From Flavobacterium sp. MDT1-60 (lineage in GTDB: Bacteria; Bacteroidota; Bacteroidia; Flavobacteriales; Flavobacteriaceae): a stretch of 64,000 nucleotides of DNA. The notes under the pieces are model-generated. The model was given only the letters and a program-made list of their open reading frames with translations, searched no databases and was not told where the DNA came from. Every line of letters starts with the position of its first letter. Within the stretch, counting starts at the first letter, position 1. The position numbers and the translations under genes are program-made. Positions 19,183 through 27,381 of this stretch are shown piece by piece. Location of the stretch: contig NZ_CP062159.1 of assembly GCF_014844035.1 (NCBI RefSeq), positions 5,456,001 to 5,520,000 on the forward strand, written 5' to 3'.

Positions 19183-19224
19183 TTGGTTAATCGTTTAACC
19201 GATTGAACGATTAAACAGTTAAAC
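19183..19224. repeat. Intergenic short-word repeat (GTTTAAC / GATTAAAC type)
   Basis: Words of the GGTTAATCGTTTAACCGATTG kind repeat and then invert (AACGATTAAACAGTTAAAC) in the greA-HIT spacer, forming a weak hairpin. Word families in other spacers differ. Confidence 0.5.
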
Positions 19225-19232
19225 TAAAAAAT

Positions 19233-19709
19233 TTAATCTCTGGAAATTTCAAGAATTTCAAATTTCAGAACTCCGTTTGGAACCGTAATTTCGGCAACTT
19301 CCCCAACAGATTTTCCAAGTAAACCTTTTCCAATAGGAGATGTTACTGAGATTTTTCCAGTTTTAAGGTCGGCTTCACTTTCAGCAACAAGTGTATATTT
19401 CATTTCCATTCCGTTGCTTTGGTTCTTAATTTTTACATTAGAAAGCACCAATGCTTTCGAAACATCCAATTGTGATTCGTCTATTAATCTGGCGTTAGAA
19501 TACACTTCTTCCAGTTTAGCAATTCTCATTTCTAATAAGCCCTGCGCTTCTTTTGCTGCATCATATTCGGCATTTTCAGATAAATCACCTTTATCTCTTG
19601 CTTCTGCTATATCTTGAGATGCCTTAGGACGCATTACACTTTTTAAATGCTCCAACTCCTCTTTTAATTTTTTTAATCCTTCTGCTGTATAATAAGATAC
19701 ATTACTCAT
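19233..19709 (-). CDS. greA: Transcription elongation factor GreA
   Basis: 158 residues, normal length. The N-terminal coiled coil has YYTAEGLKKLKEELEHLKSVMRPKASQDIAEARDKGDLSENAEYDAAKEAQ; the tip acidic residues (DLSENAEYD) that enter the RNA polymerase secondary channel are intact. The C-terminal FKBP-like domain ends SPIGKGLLGKSVGEVAEITVPNGVLKFEILEI. It rescues backtracked polymerase. The leader carries a terminator-like hairpin (19733-19758). Confidence 0.96.
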   Translation of the reverse strand: MSNVSYYTAEGLKKLKEELEHLKSVMRPKASQDIAEARDKGDLSENAEYDAAKEAQGLLEMRIAKLEEVYSNARLIDESQLDVSKALVLSNVKIKNQSNGMEMKYTLVAESEADLKTGKISVTSPIGKGLLGKSVGEVAEITVPNGVLKFEILEISRD

Positions 19710-19732
19710 AACTTCATCGTTTATATAAATAC

Positions 19733-19758
19733 AAAAAATCCCATCGGGACGGGATTTT
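19733..19758 (-). terminator. Terminator-like hairpin in the greA leader
   Basis: Read on the minus strand: AAATCCC, loop GTCCCGAT, GGGATTT, then further T. It starts about where transcription from the -7 box 19765-19772 should begin, leaving about 24 nt to the ATG. An attenuator at the greA 5' end is known in E. coli; here it is inferred from structure. Confidence 0.5.
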
Positions 19759-19764
19759 GTATTA

Positions 19765-19772
19765 CAAATATA
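19765..19772 (-). promoter_or_regulatory. -7 promoter box of greA
   Basis: TATATTTG on the minus strand, exact TAnnTTTG. No convincing -33 TTG at 17-23 bp. Confidence 0.45.
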
Positions 19773-19864
19773 CTATTATTTTTAATAGTACATAATTATA
19801 TGTTAATCATATAAAAATCAAAACTAAATAATTTATTTTTGTTTAACTAATTCTTATTAAAATA

Positions 19865-20278
19865 ATGGAAAAATTCTGGCTCTTAATCGTATTTGTTTCT
19901 GTTCTTTTCTCTTGTAGTGGCAATGAAAGAAGCAATAATAATCCAAACATACCTAATTACTCTGTCAATTTATCGGTAGATATGAATCTCCCGGCATATT
20001 CAAATCTTAAATTTGTAAGCAATGGTGTTATTGTTCCGAATTTTGGAGCAAAAGGGGTTATCATTTTTAACGCTGGAAGCGGATACAACGCTTTTGATGC
20101 TGCGTGCCCAAATCAGGCTTTAAATTCCTGCACAGCTATGACCATTGATGGTATTAATGCCGTTTGCTCTTGCGATAAAACTGCATACAGTTTATTTACC
20201 GGACTTGGAGGTAAGGAATATCCGCTGAAACAATACAAAGTAGAAGTTACAGGAACACTGATTCACGTTTATAATTAA
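19865..20278 (+). CDS. Rieske-fold lipoprotein lacking the cluster histidines
   Basis: 137 residues. Type II signal peptide with lipobox VLFSC (Cys17). The C-terminal half follows Rieske spacing: ACPNQ at 80-84, CSCDKTAYSLFTG at 101-113 and KEYPLKQYKVEV. In a true Rieske protein the motifs are CxH and CxxH; here the histidine positions read Asn83 and Asp104, while Cys81, Cys89, Cys101 and Cys103 remain. It probably keeps the fold but not the 2Fe-2S centre; cysteines may form disulfides. Function unknown. Confidence 0.7.
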   Translation: MEKFWLLIVFVSVLFSCSGNERSNNNPNIPNYSVNLSVDMNLPAYSNLKFVSNGVIVPNFGAKGVIIFNAGSGYNAFDAACPNQALNSCTAMTIDGINAVCSCDKTAYSLFTGLGGKEYPLKQYKVEVTGTLIHVYN

Positions 20279-20282
20279 AAAC

Positions 20283-20316
20283 AAAAAAGCCTGAAAGTTA
20301 ATTTTCAGGCTTTTTT
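20283..20316. terminator. Bidirectional terminator between the lipoprotein and TonB-receptor genes
   Basis: AAAAAAGCCTGAAA pairs with TTTCAGGCTTTTTT around a 6-nt loop; the two flanking genes converge on it. Confidence 0.92.
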
Positions 20317-20330
20317 GTTTTTAGGATATT

Positions 20331-22481
20331 TTAGAATTTCAAAGTTAGTCCGGCTAAGAAATTGATTCCTGCCTGTGGATAATAATAAGGATAAATATCC
20401 CACATTGCCCCATTAGAAACATATTTTTTATCTAAAATATTATTTACCAAACCTGTAATCATTATCGATTTAAAAACAGATTTTGGCTTAATTTCATAAG
20501 ATACATTCAAATCGTTTACAAAGTAATCAGCCAGTTTTGCTGATGGCAATTCGATATTATTCATGTATTGCTCACCAACATATTTCTGTAATAATGAAAT
20601 ATGCAAACTTTCAAGTGGGCTATAAACAATAATATTTCCTGCAATTACTTCTGGTGAATAGGCAATTTTAGTCGTTCCGTAATTCTGACCTTCAACAGCC
20701 AGATCAACATTTTTATTACTGCTTAAAGTAAAGTTTGGTCGAAGCATAAATTTCTCTGATAATTTAATCGTTGCATCGACTTCAAATCCTAAACGGTAAC
20801 TTTTATCCGTATTTGAACGAATTGGAGCTCCAACATCATCTAATGTTCCGGTTAAGATCAACTGATCTTTGTAAGCCATATAATAGAAATTCGAATTCAG
20901 TTGAAATTTCTCTGAATTAAATCTCCAGCCTAATTCAAAATCATTTAGTTTTTCCGGTTTTACATTTCCGCCTTCGTAATCCGTTCTGTTTGGCTCACGA
21001 TTCGCTCTTGCGTATGAAAAATAAAGCGTGTTTTTTTGATTGATTTCGTAATTTAAACCCGCTTTCGGATTAAAGAAATTGAAATTGTCATCAACTAAAC
21101 CAGTTTCTGCACTATTGGCTTTGTATTTTACATTTCTATATTGCAAATCGCCATAAAAGCTTAATTTTTCTGTAAATTGATAATTGGCTTTCGCAAAAAT
21201 ATTTCCATCCGTTTTAGTCGAAAAATCATCGTAATAATGATCTCCCAATTCTGATTGAGAAGCATATCTCGCCCAAATCACTTTCCCAAAATGACCTCCT
21301 TCATATTTGTTCCAGCCTCCGCCAAAAATAACATCAAGTTTTTCATCCTTATATTTGACAGAAAATGTTGTTCCGTAGAAATCATTATCCAACCATTTTT
21401 GACGTACTAAATCGGTTGTTGTTATTACTCCAACTGGCAGTAAACTATAGTCGGCCATTTCAGCATCTTCCTTGTAGTTTTCGTAATATCCTTTTCCTTT
21501 AGTATAATGAACCGCCAAGTTTGAGCTCCATTTATCAGACAAAGCCTCACTCCAATGCAATTGATAATGATCCTGCTGATAGTTATCAGTTTCATTATCG
21601 TAAAAACGAACATTTCCAGATTCGTCTGTATACATTCCGGCAGAATTGAAAGTACGATTTGAATTTAGGGTTTCAGCATCAATCCCATTCCATGATTGGT
21701 ATGTTTTTTCTGTTCCTCCAAAAACTAATGCTTTAATTAAAGTAGTTTTACCAACATAAGTTCCCTGTAAAAAATAAGATTTCAAATCTGAACTCGCCCT
21801 GTCTACATAACCATCTGATTTAATTCTGGACAAACGTCCGGCTAATTCAAAATGATCATTTAATAAACCTGTACTGAATTTTACTGTATTTTTTTGAGAA
21901 TTGAAACTTCCATAAGAACTTGAAATTTCACCATTTGCTTTTGAAGCATAATTATCTGTCAGCATATTTAAACTGGCGCCAAAAGCAGCAGAACCGTTTG
22001 TTGATGTTCCGACACCACGCTGTAATTGCAGACTCTCTACAGAAGAAGCAAAATCGGGCATATTTACCCAAAATGTTCCCTGACTTTCAGCATCATTGTA
22101 TGGAATTCCGTTTATAGTCACGTTAACACGTGTTGCATCGCTTCCGCGGACGCGAATTCCGGTGTAACCCATTCCGTTTCCTGCATCAGAAGTTGTCACG
22201 ACAGATGGCAGATAATTCATTAAAATTGGAATATCCTGACCCAGGTTTCTGTATTTAATATCTTTTTTATCCAAATTACTAAATGTAACCGGCGTTTTTG
22301 TAGTAACACGAACTGCTGAAACCAACACCTCATCAAGAGAATTTACTTTGGTAGAATCTTGTTCCTGAGCAATAGAGAATAGAGTAAAGAGTAAAGAAAA
22401 TAGAGTAAAGAGAATAGACTTTTGGTTCAGCTTTGAACCTTTGTACCTTTGTACCTTTGTACCTTTAAGAGAAGTTTTCAT
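20331..22481 (-). CDS. TonB-dependent outer-membrane receptor, probably for thiamin
   Basis: 716 residues. Plug domain begins DEVLVSAVRVTTKTPVTFSNLDKKDIKYRNLGQDIPILMNYLPSV, followed by GIRVRGSDATRVNVTINGIPYNDAESQGTFWVNMPDFASSVESLQLQRGVGTSTNG; the beta-barrel ends with aromatic residues (GINFLAGLTLKF). It lacks the SusC-type carboxypeptidase-like domain. A TPP riboswitch in its leader makes thiamin the best guess for the ligand, as for riboswitch-linked OMPs in other Bacteroidota. The N-terminal 40 residues are encoded by tandem words (GGTACAAA; AGAGTAAAG), yet produce a workable signal peptide ending SIAQ. Confidence 0.88.
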   Translation of the reverse strand: MKTSLKGTKVQRYKGSKLNQKSILFTLFSLLFTLFSIAQEQDSTKVNSLDEVLVSAVRVTTKTPVTFSNLDKKDIKYRNLGQDIPILMNYLPSVVTTSDAGNGMGYTGIRVRGSDATRVNVTINGIPYNDAESQGTFWVNMPDFASSVESLQLQRGVGTSTNGSAAFGASLNMLTDNYASKANGEISSSYGSFNSQKNTVKFSTGLLNDHFELAGRLSRIKSDGYVDRASSDLKSYFLQGTYVGKTTLIKALVFGGTEKTYQSWNGIDAETLNSNRTFNSAGMYTDESGNVRFYDNETDNYQQDHYQLHWSEALSDKWSSNLAVHYTKGKGYYENYKEDAEMADYSLLPVGVITTTDLVRQKWLDNDFYGTTFSVKYKDEKLDVIFGGGWNKYEGGHFGKVIWARYASQSELGDHYYDDFSTKTDGNIFAKANYQFTEKLSFYGDLQYRNVKYKANSAETGLVDDNFNFFNPKAGLNYEINQKNTLYFSYARANREPNRTDYEGGNVKPEKLNDFELGWRFNSEKFQLNSNFYYMAYKDQLILTGTLDDVGAPIRSNTDKSYRLGFEVDATIKLSEKFMLRPNFTLSSNKNVDLAVEGQNYGTTKIAYSPEVIAGNIIVYSPLESLHISLLQKYVGEQYMNNIELPSAKLADYFVNDLNVSYEIKPKSVFKSIMITGLVNNILDKKYVSNGAMWDIYPYYYPQAGINFLAGLTLKF

Positions 22482-22574
22482 CCGTAAAAAAATTACGAAT
22501 AAAAGGGGGAATTATTCTTTTTGTTAAATTAATAAATGTGTTTCTTACGACAAGATATAGTGTGCACGCTAACA

Positions 22575-22662
22575 ATTGTCATTTTTTCCCTTAGCAACAT
22601 TACTCGCTCAGGTTCTTTGGGTATGATCTCAGCTCGTTATTTAGAGCACCCCTTTGAGACAG
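22575..22662 (-). ncRNA. TPP riboswitch before the TonB-dependent receptor
   Basis: On the minus strand: CAAAGGGGTGCTC, GAGCTGAGATCATACCC, AAGAACCTGAGCGAGTAATG and TTGCTAAGGGAAAA, the full THI-box order. TGTC/GACA can close P1. No clear terminator is seen in the 95-nt region before the ATG, so translational control is possible. Confidence 0.93.
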
Positions 22663-22664
22663 TG

Positions 22665-22694
22665 CAAATGTAGTGTTAAAAAACAAATTCCAAA
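22665..22694 (-). promoter_or_regulatory. Promoter of the riboswitch-controlled receptor gene
   Basis: Minus-strand TACATTTG (22665-22672) is an exact TAnnTTTG; TTTG at 22691-22694 lies 18 bp upstream. The transcript would start at the 5' edge of the aptamer. Confidence 0.65.
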
Positions 22695-22815
22695 AATTAA
22701 ATTCCAAATTCCAAAAAACTCATAGATTGAATAAAATTCCAAAAACTAAAATTCCAAATTCCAATTAAAAACTACATAAAGTAAGCTTTGTTTGGAATTT
22801 GGAATTTATAAATTG
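22681..22815. repeat. AATTCCAAATTCC spacer repeats with terminal inverse copy
   Basis: Several AAATTCCAAA words between 22683 and 22770 face TTTGGAATTTGGAATTTA (about 22790-22810), giving alternative hairpins downstream of arfB. They could end transcription of the pnuT-arfB operon and also supply the -33 element above. Confidence 0.65.
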
Positions 22816-22819
22816 GGAT

Positions 22820-23224
22820 TTAATCTATGTTTGGTTTCTTGCGGGATTGTTTTATTTCAGAGATATTTTTTTTGTCTTTAATTCGTTTTTTGATTACAGA
22901 TTTCGGAATCTTAGTTACTTTTCGAACCTTCGGAACAAACAATCCTTTTTTAATGATTTCTAAAAAACGTTTTACAACAATATCCCTGTTTTTAAGCTGG
23001 CTGCGGTCTTCGTCACAATTTAAAATCAGAATGTTTTCGGTAGTTAAGCGCGGTGCAATATTCATCACCAAAAGTGATTTTTCTTCTTCAGATAAAGCCT
23101 GAGAAGCATTCAAATCAAAAGTCAACACTACTTTTGAAGACACTTTATTTACATTTTGTCCACCGGCGCCACTGCTGCGAACAGCCTTAAAACTTAATTC
23201 AGATATGATTTTTTCGGCATCCAT
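22820..23224 (-). CDS. arfB: Alternative ribosome-rescue factor ArfB (peptidyl-tRNA hydrolase, RF-1 domain)
   Basis: 134 residues. The class-I release factor motif is VRSSGAGGQNVNKVSSKV, with GGQ intact; a basic C-terminal tail (IKKRIKDKKNISEIKQSRKKP) is the part that enters the empty mRNA channel. It frees stalled ribosomes. Its start codon overlaps the stop of the upstream AAA/DUF4301 gene (TAATG), so it is translated from the same mRNA. Confidence 0.92.
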   Translation of the reverse strand: MDAEKIISELSFKAVRSSGAGGQNVNKVSSKVVLTFDLNASQALSEEEKSLLVMNIAPRLTTENILILNCDEDRSQLKNRDIVVKRFLEIIKKGLFVPKVRKVTKIPKSVIKKRIKDKKNISEIKQSRKKPNID

Positions 23225-25341
23225 TATTGCGGTTGATGTGCTGCTTTTAATAAGTCATTTACCGTTTTCACCGGATTAAAAGTGATCAATGGAACCGCCA
23301 CAAAAACGGTAAGCCAATTGGCCATTGCACCATTCCATAATCCAGGCAATTCATAACTTTTAACCGTTTTTCCTTCAAAGTTTTTTTCTACAATAAACCC
23401 TGCATTTTGATCTGTAAATTGCATTAAATCAAACTTATTATTTTTATAATCTCTAATTCCGCACACTAAATCAACCGGATTAAAATGTGTTGCTTCTTTT
23501 AAAATACTATGCTGTTTTTTATCACTTACATCAACCTGAGAAGCTTCTACAATTTGCAAAGAAACGACACCTTTATTATTCATTACCCAAAATGGTCCAC
23601 CTCCAGGTTCTCCTTCATTTTTAACCATACCACAAACACGAATCGGTCGATCCAGCAATTCTTTTATCTTAGAAATTTTATTTTCAAAGGTGAATTTATT
23701 AAAATCATTTGTCAACTTTGCATTAAGCCTGTTCGACAAAAACAGAATAATTTCATCTATATTATCTTCTTTAATTTCCTGATTTTCAATGATCCTAAGA
23801 TAACTAAAAACTTTTTGCTGAATTTCTATTAAAACACCTGCCAATGCTTTTTTATACAATGTAGTTTTCTCAATATGATTTTGAATTACATTATCGATAT
23901 TTTTGATAAAAATAATATCCGATTCGAGCACATTTAAATTCTCGATTAAAGCACCATGTCCACCTGGTCTAAAAACCAGTTCATTATTTTTATTGTCACG
24001 AACGAGTTTGTTTTTAAGATCAACCGCAATCGAATCTGTAGATTTGTTTTGATATGAATAACTAATAGCTGTTTTAACTCCTGAATTCTTTTCTACTTTT
24101 TCCTTAACAGCTTCAACTGCATTTTCAAATAAATTTTGATGTGCCTCGGTTACAGTAAAATGAAGATTGGAAACCTGATTTGATGAAGCATAATGTGCAC
24201 ACTCGTTCAAATGCTCTTCTATTGGATTTGCAATATGTGTCTTATATTTATGAAAAGGCAAAACAGCCTTTGGCTTATTGGCAAAGTCAAAATAGTCTGA
24301 GGACAATAATAATTTTATAAAATAATAATTTTTATAATCTCTATCTAAAGTATCGAAATCAGGATAAAGCATTTTTAATTTTTTATCTACATCTTTAAAA
24401 AATGGAAATTTCTCCATTGCGACTATAAAAATAGGCAGTTCTTTATCTTTTTTTCGATTGATGTAGGCATTTATCGTTTCTTTTTCAATATCAAAATCGT
24501 TCAAAAAAGTTCGCAAAAACTTGAACATTCTTGTTGCAGCACCTGAGGCCGGAACAAATTTCTTTATTTTCAAATTTGATTTCTGAGACTCAAAAAAATT
24601 CGCTTTTTCTTCGAATTCTGCTTCTGATAAACTTAGAATTCCGGTATTAATTTTCGCCGGACTTACTAAATTACTTTTTGTAATTCCGTTTTTTAAAATC
24701 TCTAGTTGCTTTAAAATAGTAGCAAAAGGAATTCCTTTATTATATATGTAAACAAAATCCGCTGAAGAAAAACCACGATTTTTAGCTATAGCCAAATTGT
24801 CTATAATTGAAGATGCTTTTATCAGGCGACTTTCTTTATCTCCGGAAAGCGTGATAAAAGGTTTATTACTATCTATCAGACTTTGTTTGAAAACAGAAAA
24901 AACCGTTTCCCGACCATTAGGCGTATCCCTGATATCATCTTTTTCCCAAGGAACATCAATATCCGTCAGAAAAAACAAATCGTATTCATGTTCCAGCGCT
25001 GCTTGATTTAAGAGCGGATCACAAAAACCGTAATACATTTCAGAAAAAACTTTGGTAACCATTAAATTGGTATCGCAAAACAAATATTTCTTTGCTGTAG
25101 AAAGTTTTTGATTTTCTAGCGCAGTCTGGCCATACGCAATAGGAAGCATATCATCAGCAATACAAATATGCTGATTCTCTTCCCATTTTTCTTGTAAATA
25201 GTCACGTGCAAACTCAGGAACCCAGTCGGTTTCATAGTAATCTGCAAGTTGTTTTGCTAAAGTAGTTTTTCCTGTACTTTCAGGACCAAATAAAGCAATT
25301 TTTATGATATTTGTTTTTTGCTGTCTAAGATTTTTCTCCAT
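23224..25341 (-). CDS. Fusion of an AAA_28 (NadR-like) kinase domain with DUF4301
   Basis: 705 residues. Residues about 12-185 are a P-loop domain: ALFGPESTGKTTLAKQLA (Walker A), VPEFARDYL, CDTNLMVTKVFSE and FLTDIDVPWEKDDIRDTP, as in NadR-type nicotinamide riboside kinases. From about 195 to the end it is DUF4301: FVPASGAATRMFKFLRTFL resembles the GxGTRM loop of nucleotidyltransferases, with FRPGGHGALIENLN and RVCGMVKNEGEPGGGPFWV downstream. The gene overlaps pnuT/pnuC by 40 bp and arfB by one base. A vitamin-phosphorylating role (thiamin or nicotinamide riboside) is suggested by the P-loop domain and neighbours; the DUF4301 part is unassigned. Confidence 0.82.
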   Translation of the reverse strand: MEKNLRQQKTNIIKIALFGPESTGKTTLAKQLADYYETDWVPEFARDYLQEKWEENQHICIADDMLPIAYGQTALENQKLSTAKKYLFCDTNLMVTKVFSEMYYGFCDPLLNQAALEHEYDLFFLTDIDVPWEKDDIRDTPNGRETVFSVFKQSLIDSNKPFITLSGDKESRLIKASSIIDNLAIAKNRGFSSADFVYIYNKGIPFATILKQLEILKNGITKSNLVSPAKINTGILSLSEAEFEEKANFFESQKSNLKIKKFVPASGAATRMFKFLRTFLNDFDIEKETINAYINRKKDKELPIFIVAMEKFPFFKDVDKKLKMLYPDFDTLDRDYKNYYFIKLLLSSDYFDFANKPKAVLPFHKYKTHIANPIEEHLNECAHYASSNQVSNLHFTVTEAHQNLFENAVEAVKEKVEKNSGVKTAISYSYQNKSTDSIAVDLKNKLVRDNKNNELVFRPGGHGALIENLNVLESDIIFIKNIDNVIQNHIEKTTLYKKALAGVLIEIQQKVFSYLRIIENQEIKEDNIDEIILFLSNRLNAKLTNDFNKFTFENKISKIKELLDRPIRVCGMVKNEGEPGGGPFWVMNNKGVVSLQIVEASQVDVSDKKQHSILKEATHFNPVDLVCGIRDYKNNKFDLMQFTDQNAGFIVEKNFEGKTVKSYELPGLWNGAMANWLTVFVAVPLITFNPVKTVNDLLKAAHQPQ

Positions 25342-25925
25342 TCTAAATAAGCTGAAATAGCTAAAATTGTAAAAATTAAATACTGAAGTGACAACATCCC
25401 TAAGCCACGATAAGCATAAAGAGGCACTACAATAATATCACCAATAATCCAAAGTGTCCAGTTTTCGATTTTTTTTCTGGCCATGTACCACATTCCAGCA
25501 AAAAATATTCCAGACGAAATCATATCGACATAATTGTCGGGATTGATCGTATAATCAAAATATTTATAGATCCCGAAAACTACACAAACAGTAACAATAA
25601 ACAGTACAATTCCGATTATTTTTTCATTACTATTTGTACGCGTAATTGGCATATTGTCTTCCGTTGTTCCACCTTTTGCCCAGACATACCAGCCATAAAT
25701 ACTCATTACGGAGAAATATCCGTTGATAATCATATCACCAATATAACCTGCAATATATAAAAGATATACTGAAATTACGGTAGCAATTAACCCCGTTGGA
25801 TAAACCCAGATATTCTCCTTTTTAGCAAACCAAACACTTAATATTCCACATACAAAAACTAAAAACTCTAAAGCAATATGCCATAAAGGAGCATTTTTGT
25901 AACTGTCAAGAAAAAAATTAATCAT
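25302..25925 (-). CDS. PnuC/PnuT-family vitamin transporter
   Basis: 207 residues, about seven membrane helices, normal for the family. ENIWVYPTGLIATVISVYLLY, YFSVMSIYGWYVWAKGG and KKIENWTLWIIGDIIVVPLYAYRGLGMLSLQYLIF are PnuC-fold signatures, including the WxxW-like substrate segment. Members carry nicotinamide riboside (PnuC) or thiamin (PnuT) by facilitated diffusion, trapped by a kinase; the overlapping gene downstream encodes such a kinase domain. The adjacent TPP-riboswitch receptor favours PnuT, the NadR-like kinase is compatible with PnuC; I cannot decide from sequence alone. Confidence 0.85.
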   Translation of the reverse strand: MINFFLDSYKNAPLWHIALEFLVFVCGILSVWFAKKENIWVYPTGLIATVISVYLLYIAGYIGDMIINGYFSVMSIYGWYVWAKGGTTEDNMPITRTNSNEKIIGIVLFIVTVCVVFGIYKYFDYTINPDNYVDMISSGIFFAGMWYMARKKIENWTLWIIGDIIVVPLYAYRGLGMLSLQYLIFTILAISAYLEWRKILDSKKQIS

Positions 25926-25948
25926 TTGGTTGGTTGTTTGGTTATGTT

Positions 25949-26677
25949 TTATAATTCAAAAAAATGGCTGTCGTTTTCAAAAGCAGTTCCAATAACTACT
26001 AAATCGGCGCCAGCTTTGTAGGCTTTTTGAATTCCGTGCAAATCTACAATTCCTCCTCCAACAATTATAGGAATTTCGATATTTTGCGCTATTAACTGTA
26101 TCATTTTCAACGGTACTGCATTCTTTGCCCCGCTCCCGGCTTCTAAATACATCAATTTATTCCCTAGCATTTCCCCGGCCTGCGCAGTTGCCAAAACCAA
26201 ATCCAGATTTTCACGATTTAGCGGTTTTGTTTTGCTCACACGTGCAACAGCCGTTTCATTGCCGCTTTCTATCAAAATATAACCAGTCGAAATTACTTCT
26301 AAATTAGTCTTTTTAAGTATTGGTGCCGCCTGAACCTGATATTCAATCAGATAATCCGGATTTCGCCCTGATAATAAAGACAAAAACAAAATAGCATCGG
26401 CCTGAGCCGAAATTTGGGATGGATCACCTGGAAATATAACAACGGGCAAGTTTGTATTTTGTTTTAATTGCGCAATTAAATCTTCTAAAATTGTAGCATG
26501 CACAATGCTTCCTCCCACAAAAATATGTGTTGCAGGTGATTGATTTATTTTATGTAATAAATGATCTAAATTTTCCCATACAATTTTATCCGGATCTAAA
26601 AGTATGGCCAGTAATTTTTGACCATTCTTTTTAGCTTCTAAAATCTGTTGGTGTATATTGGATATTTTTTGTTTCAT
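25949..26677 (-). CDS. Geranylgeranylglyceryl/heptaprenylglyceryl phosphate synthase (PcrB family)
   Basis: 242 residues. TIM-barrel motifs ILLDPDKI, FVGGSIVHA, VIFPGDPSQIS, YLEAGSGAKNAV and PIIVGGGIVDLHGIQKAYKAGADLVVIGTAFE match the GGGP synthase family. It joins a polyprenyl diphosphate to sn-glycerol-1-phosphate. In Bacteroidota the product's use is not well defined. First gene of a probable operon with pnuT/pnuC (23-bp gap), AAA/DUF4301 and arfB. Confidence 0.92.
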   Translation of the reverse strand: MKQKISNIHQQILEAKKNGQKLLAILLDPDKIVWENLDHLLHKINQSPATHIFVGGSIVHATILEDLIAQLKQNTNLPVVIFPGDPSQISAQADAILFLSLLSGRNPDYLIEYQVQAAPILKKTNLEVISTGYILIESGNETAVARVSKTKPLNRENLDLVLATAQAGEMLGNKLMYLEAGSGAKNAVPLKMIQLIAQNIEIPIIVGGGIVDLHGIQKAYKAGADLVVIGTAFENDSHFFEL

Positions 26678-26730
26678 AACGGCCGTAAAAGTAAAAGTTT
26701 TTTAATGCAGAAGAACTATTTTGAATGAAT

Positions 26731-26738
26731 TATATTTG
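26731..26738 (+). promoter_or_regulatory. -7 promoter box of the Crp/Fnr gene
   Basis: TATATTTG, 35 bp before the ATG at 26773. The only TTTG upstream (26720-26723) is too close for a -33 box. Confidence 0.45.
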
Positions 26739-26772
26739 TACAATCACTTTTGATAAATAAAGAAATGAATGT

Positions 26773-27369
26773 ATGATTACTTCTGAATTGTTAGAGAAAT
26801 ATGGTGCAGTAAAGAAGTCTTTCGATAAAAAGGAAATTATTTTTGAAGAAGGAAATTTACCAACTCATTACTATCAAATTATTTCGGGAGAAGTAAAAAT
26901 GAGCAATTATAATGATGATGGCCGCGAATTCATTCAGGGAATTTTTTATGCAGCACAATCTTTTGGGGAACCGCCTCTATTTTTGAATCAAAATTATCCG
27001 GCAAATGCCATTACAGTTGATGATTCAGAAATTCTTCTTCTTCCCAAAAATAATTTCCTGAAATTGCTGGAAGAAAACCCGTCAATAAGTCTTAAAATAA
27101 TCGAAAATTTAGCACAGCGATTGTATTACAAATCGGTTATGGCGGCTGAAATGTCTACTCAGGAACCAGAGCACAGAGTTTTAAAATTAATTGATCACGG
27201 AATCGTCTATTTTAATTTTAAAAAAGACACCAACGGTTACCTCATTAATTTTACCAGACAACAAATTGGAGATTTAACCGGCCTGCGTGTCGAAACCGTA
27301 ATAAGAACGATAAAATCTTTGGAAAAAAAAGGTCTTTTGAAGATTATAAACAGGAAAGTATACAGATAA
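26773..27369 (+). CDS. Crp/Fnr-family transcription regulator
   Basis: 198 residues. The N-terminal cyclic-nucleotide-binding-like beta-roll has GNLPTHYYQIISGEVKM and QSFGEPPLFLNQNYPANAITVDDSEILLL; the long dimer helix follows; the helix-turn-helix is FTRQQIGDLTGLRVETVIRTIKSLEKKGLLKI. No FNR cysteines are present, and the cAMP-contacting residues of Crp are not conserved, so the effector is unknown (heme or NO are possibilities given the hemoglobin gene downstream). It probably acts on the palindrome at 27382-27401. Confidence 0.88.
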   Translation: MITSELLEKYGAVKKSFDKKEIIFEEGNLPTHYYQIISGEVKMSNYNDDGREFIQGIFYAAQSFGEPPLFLNQNYPANAITVDDSEILLLPKNNFLKLLEENPSISLKIIENLAQRLYYKSVMAAEMSTQEPEHRVLKLIDHGIVYFNFKKDTNGYLINFTRQQIGDLTGLRVETVIRTIKSLEKKGLLKIINRKVYR

Positions 27370-27381
27370 AATAGTTCCTGT

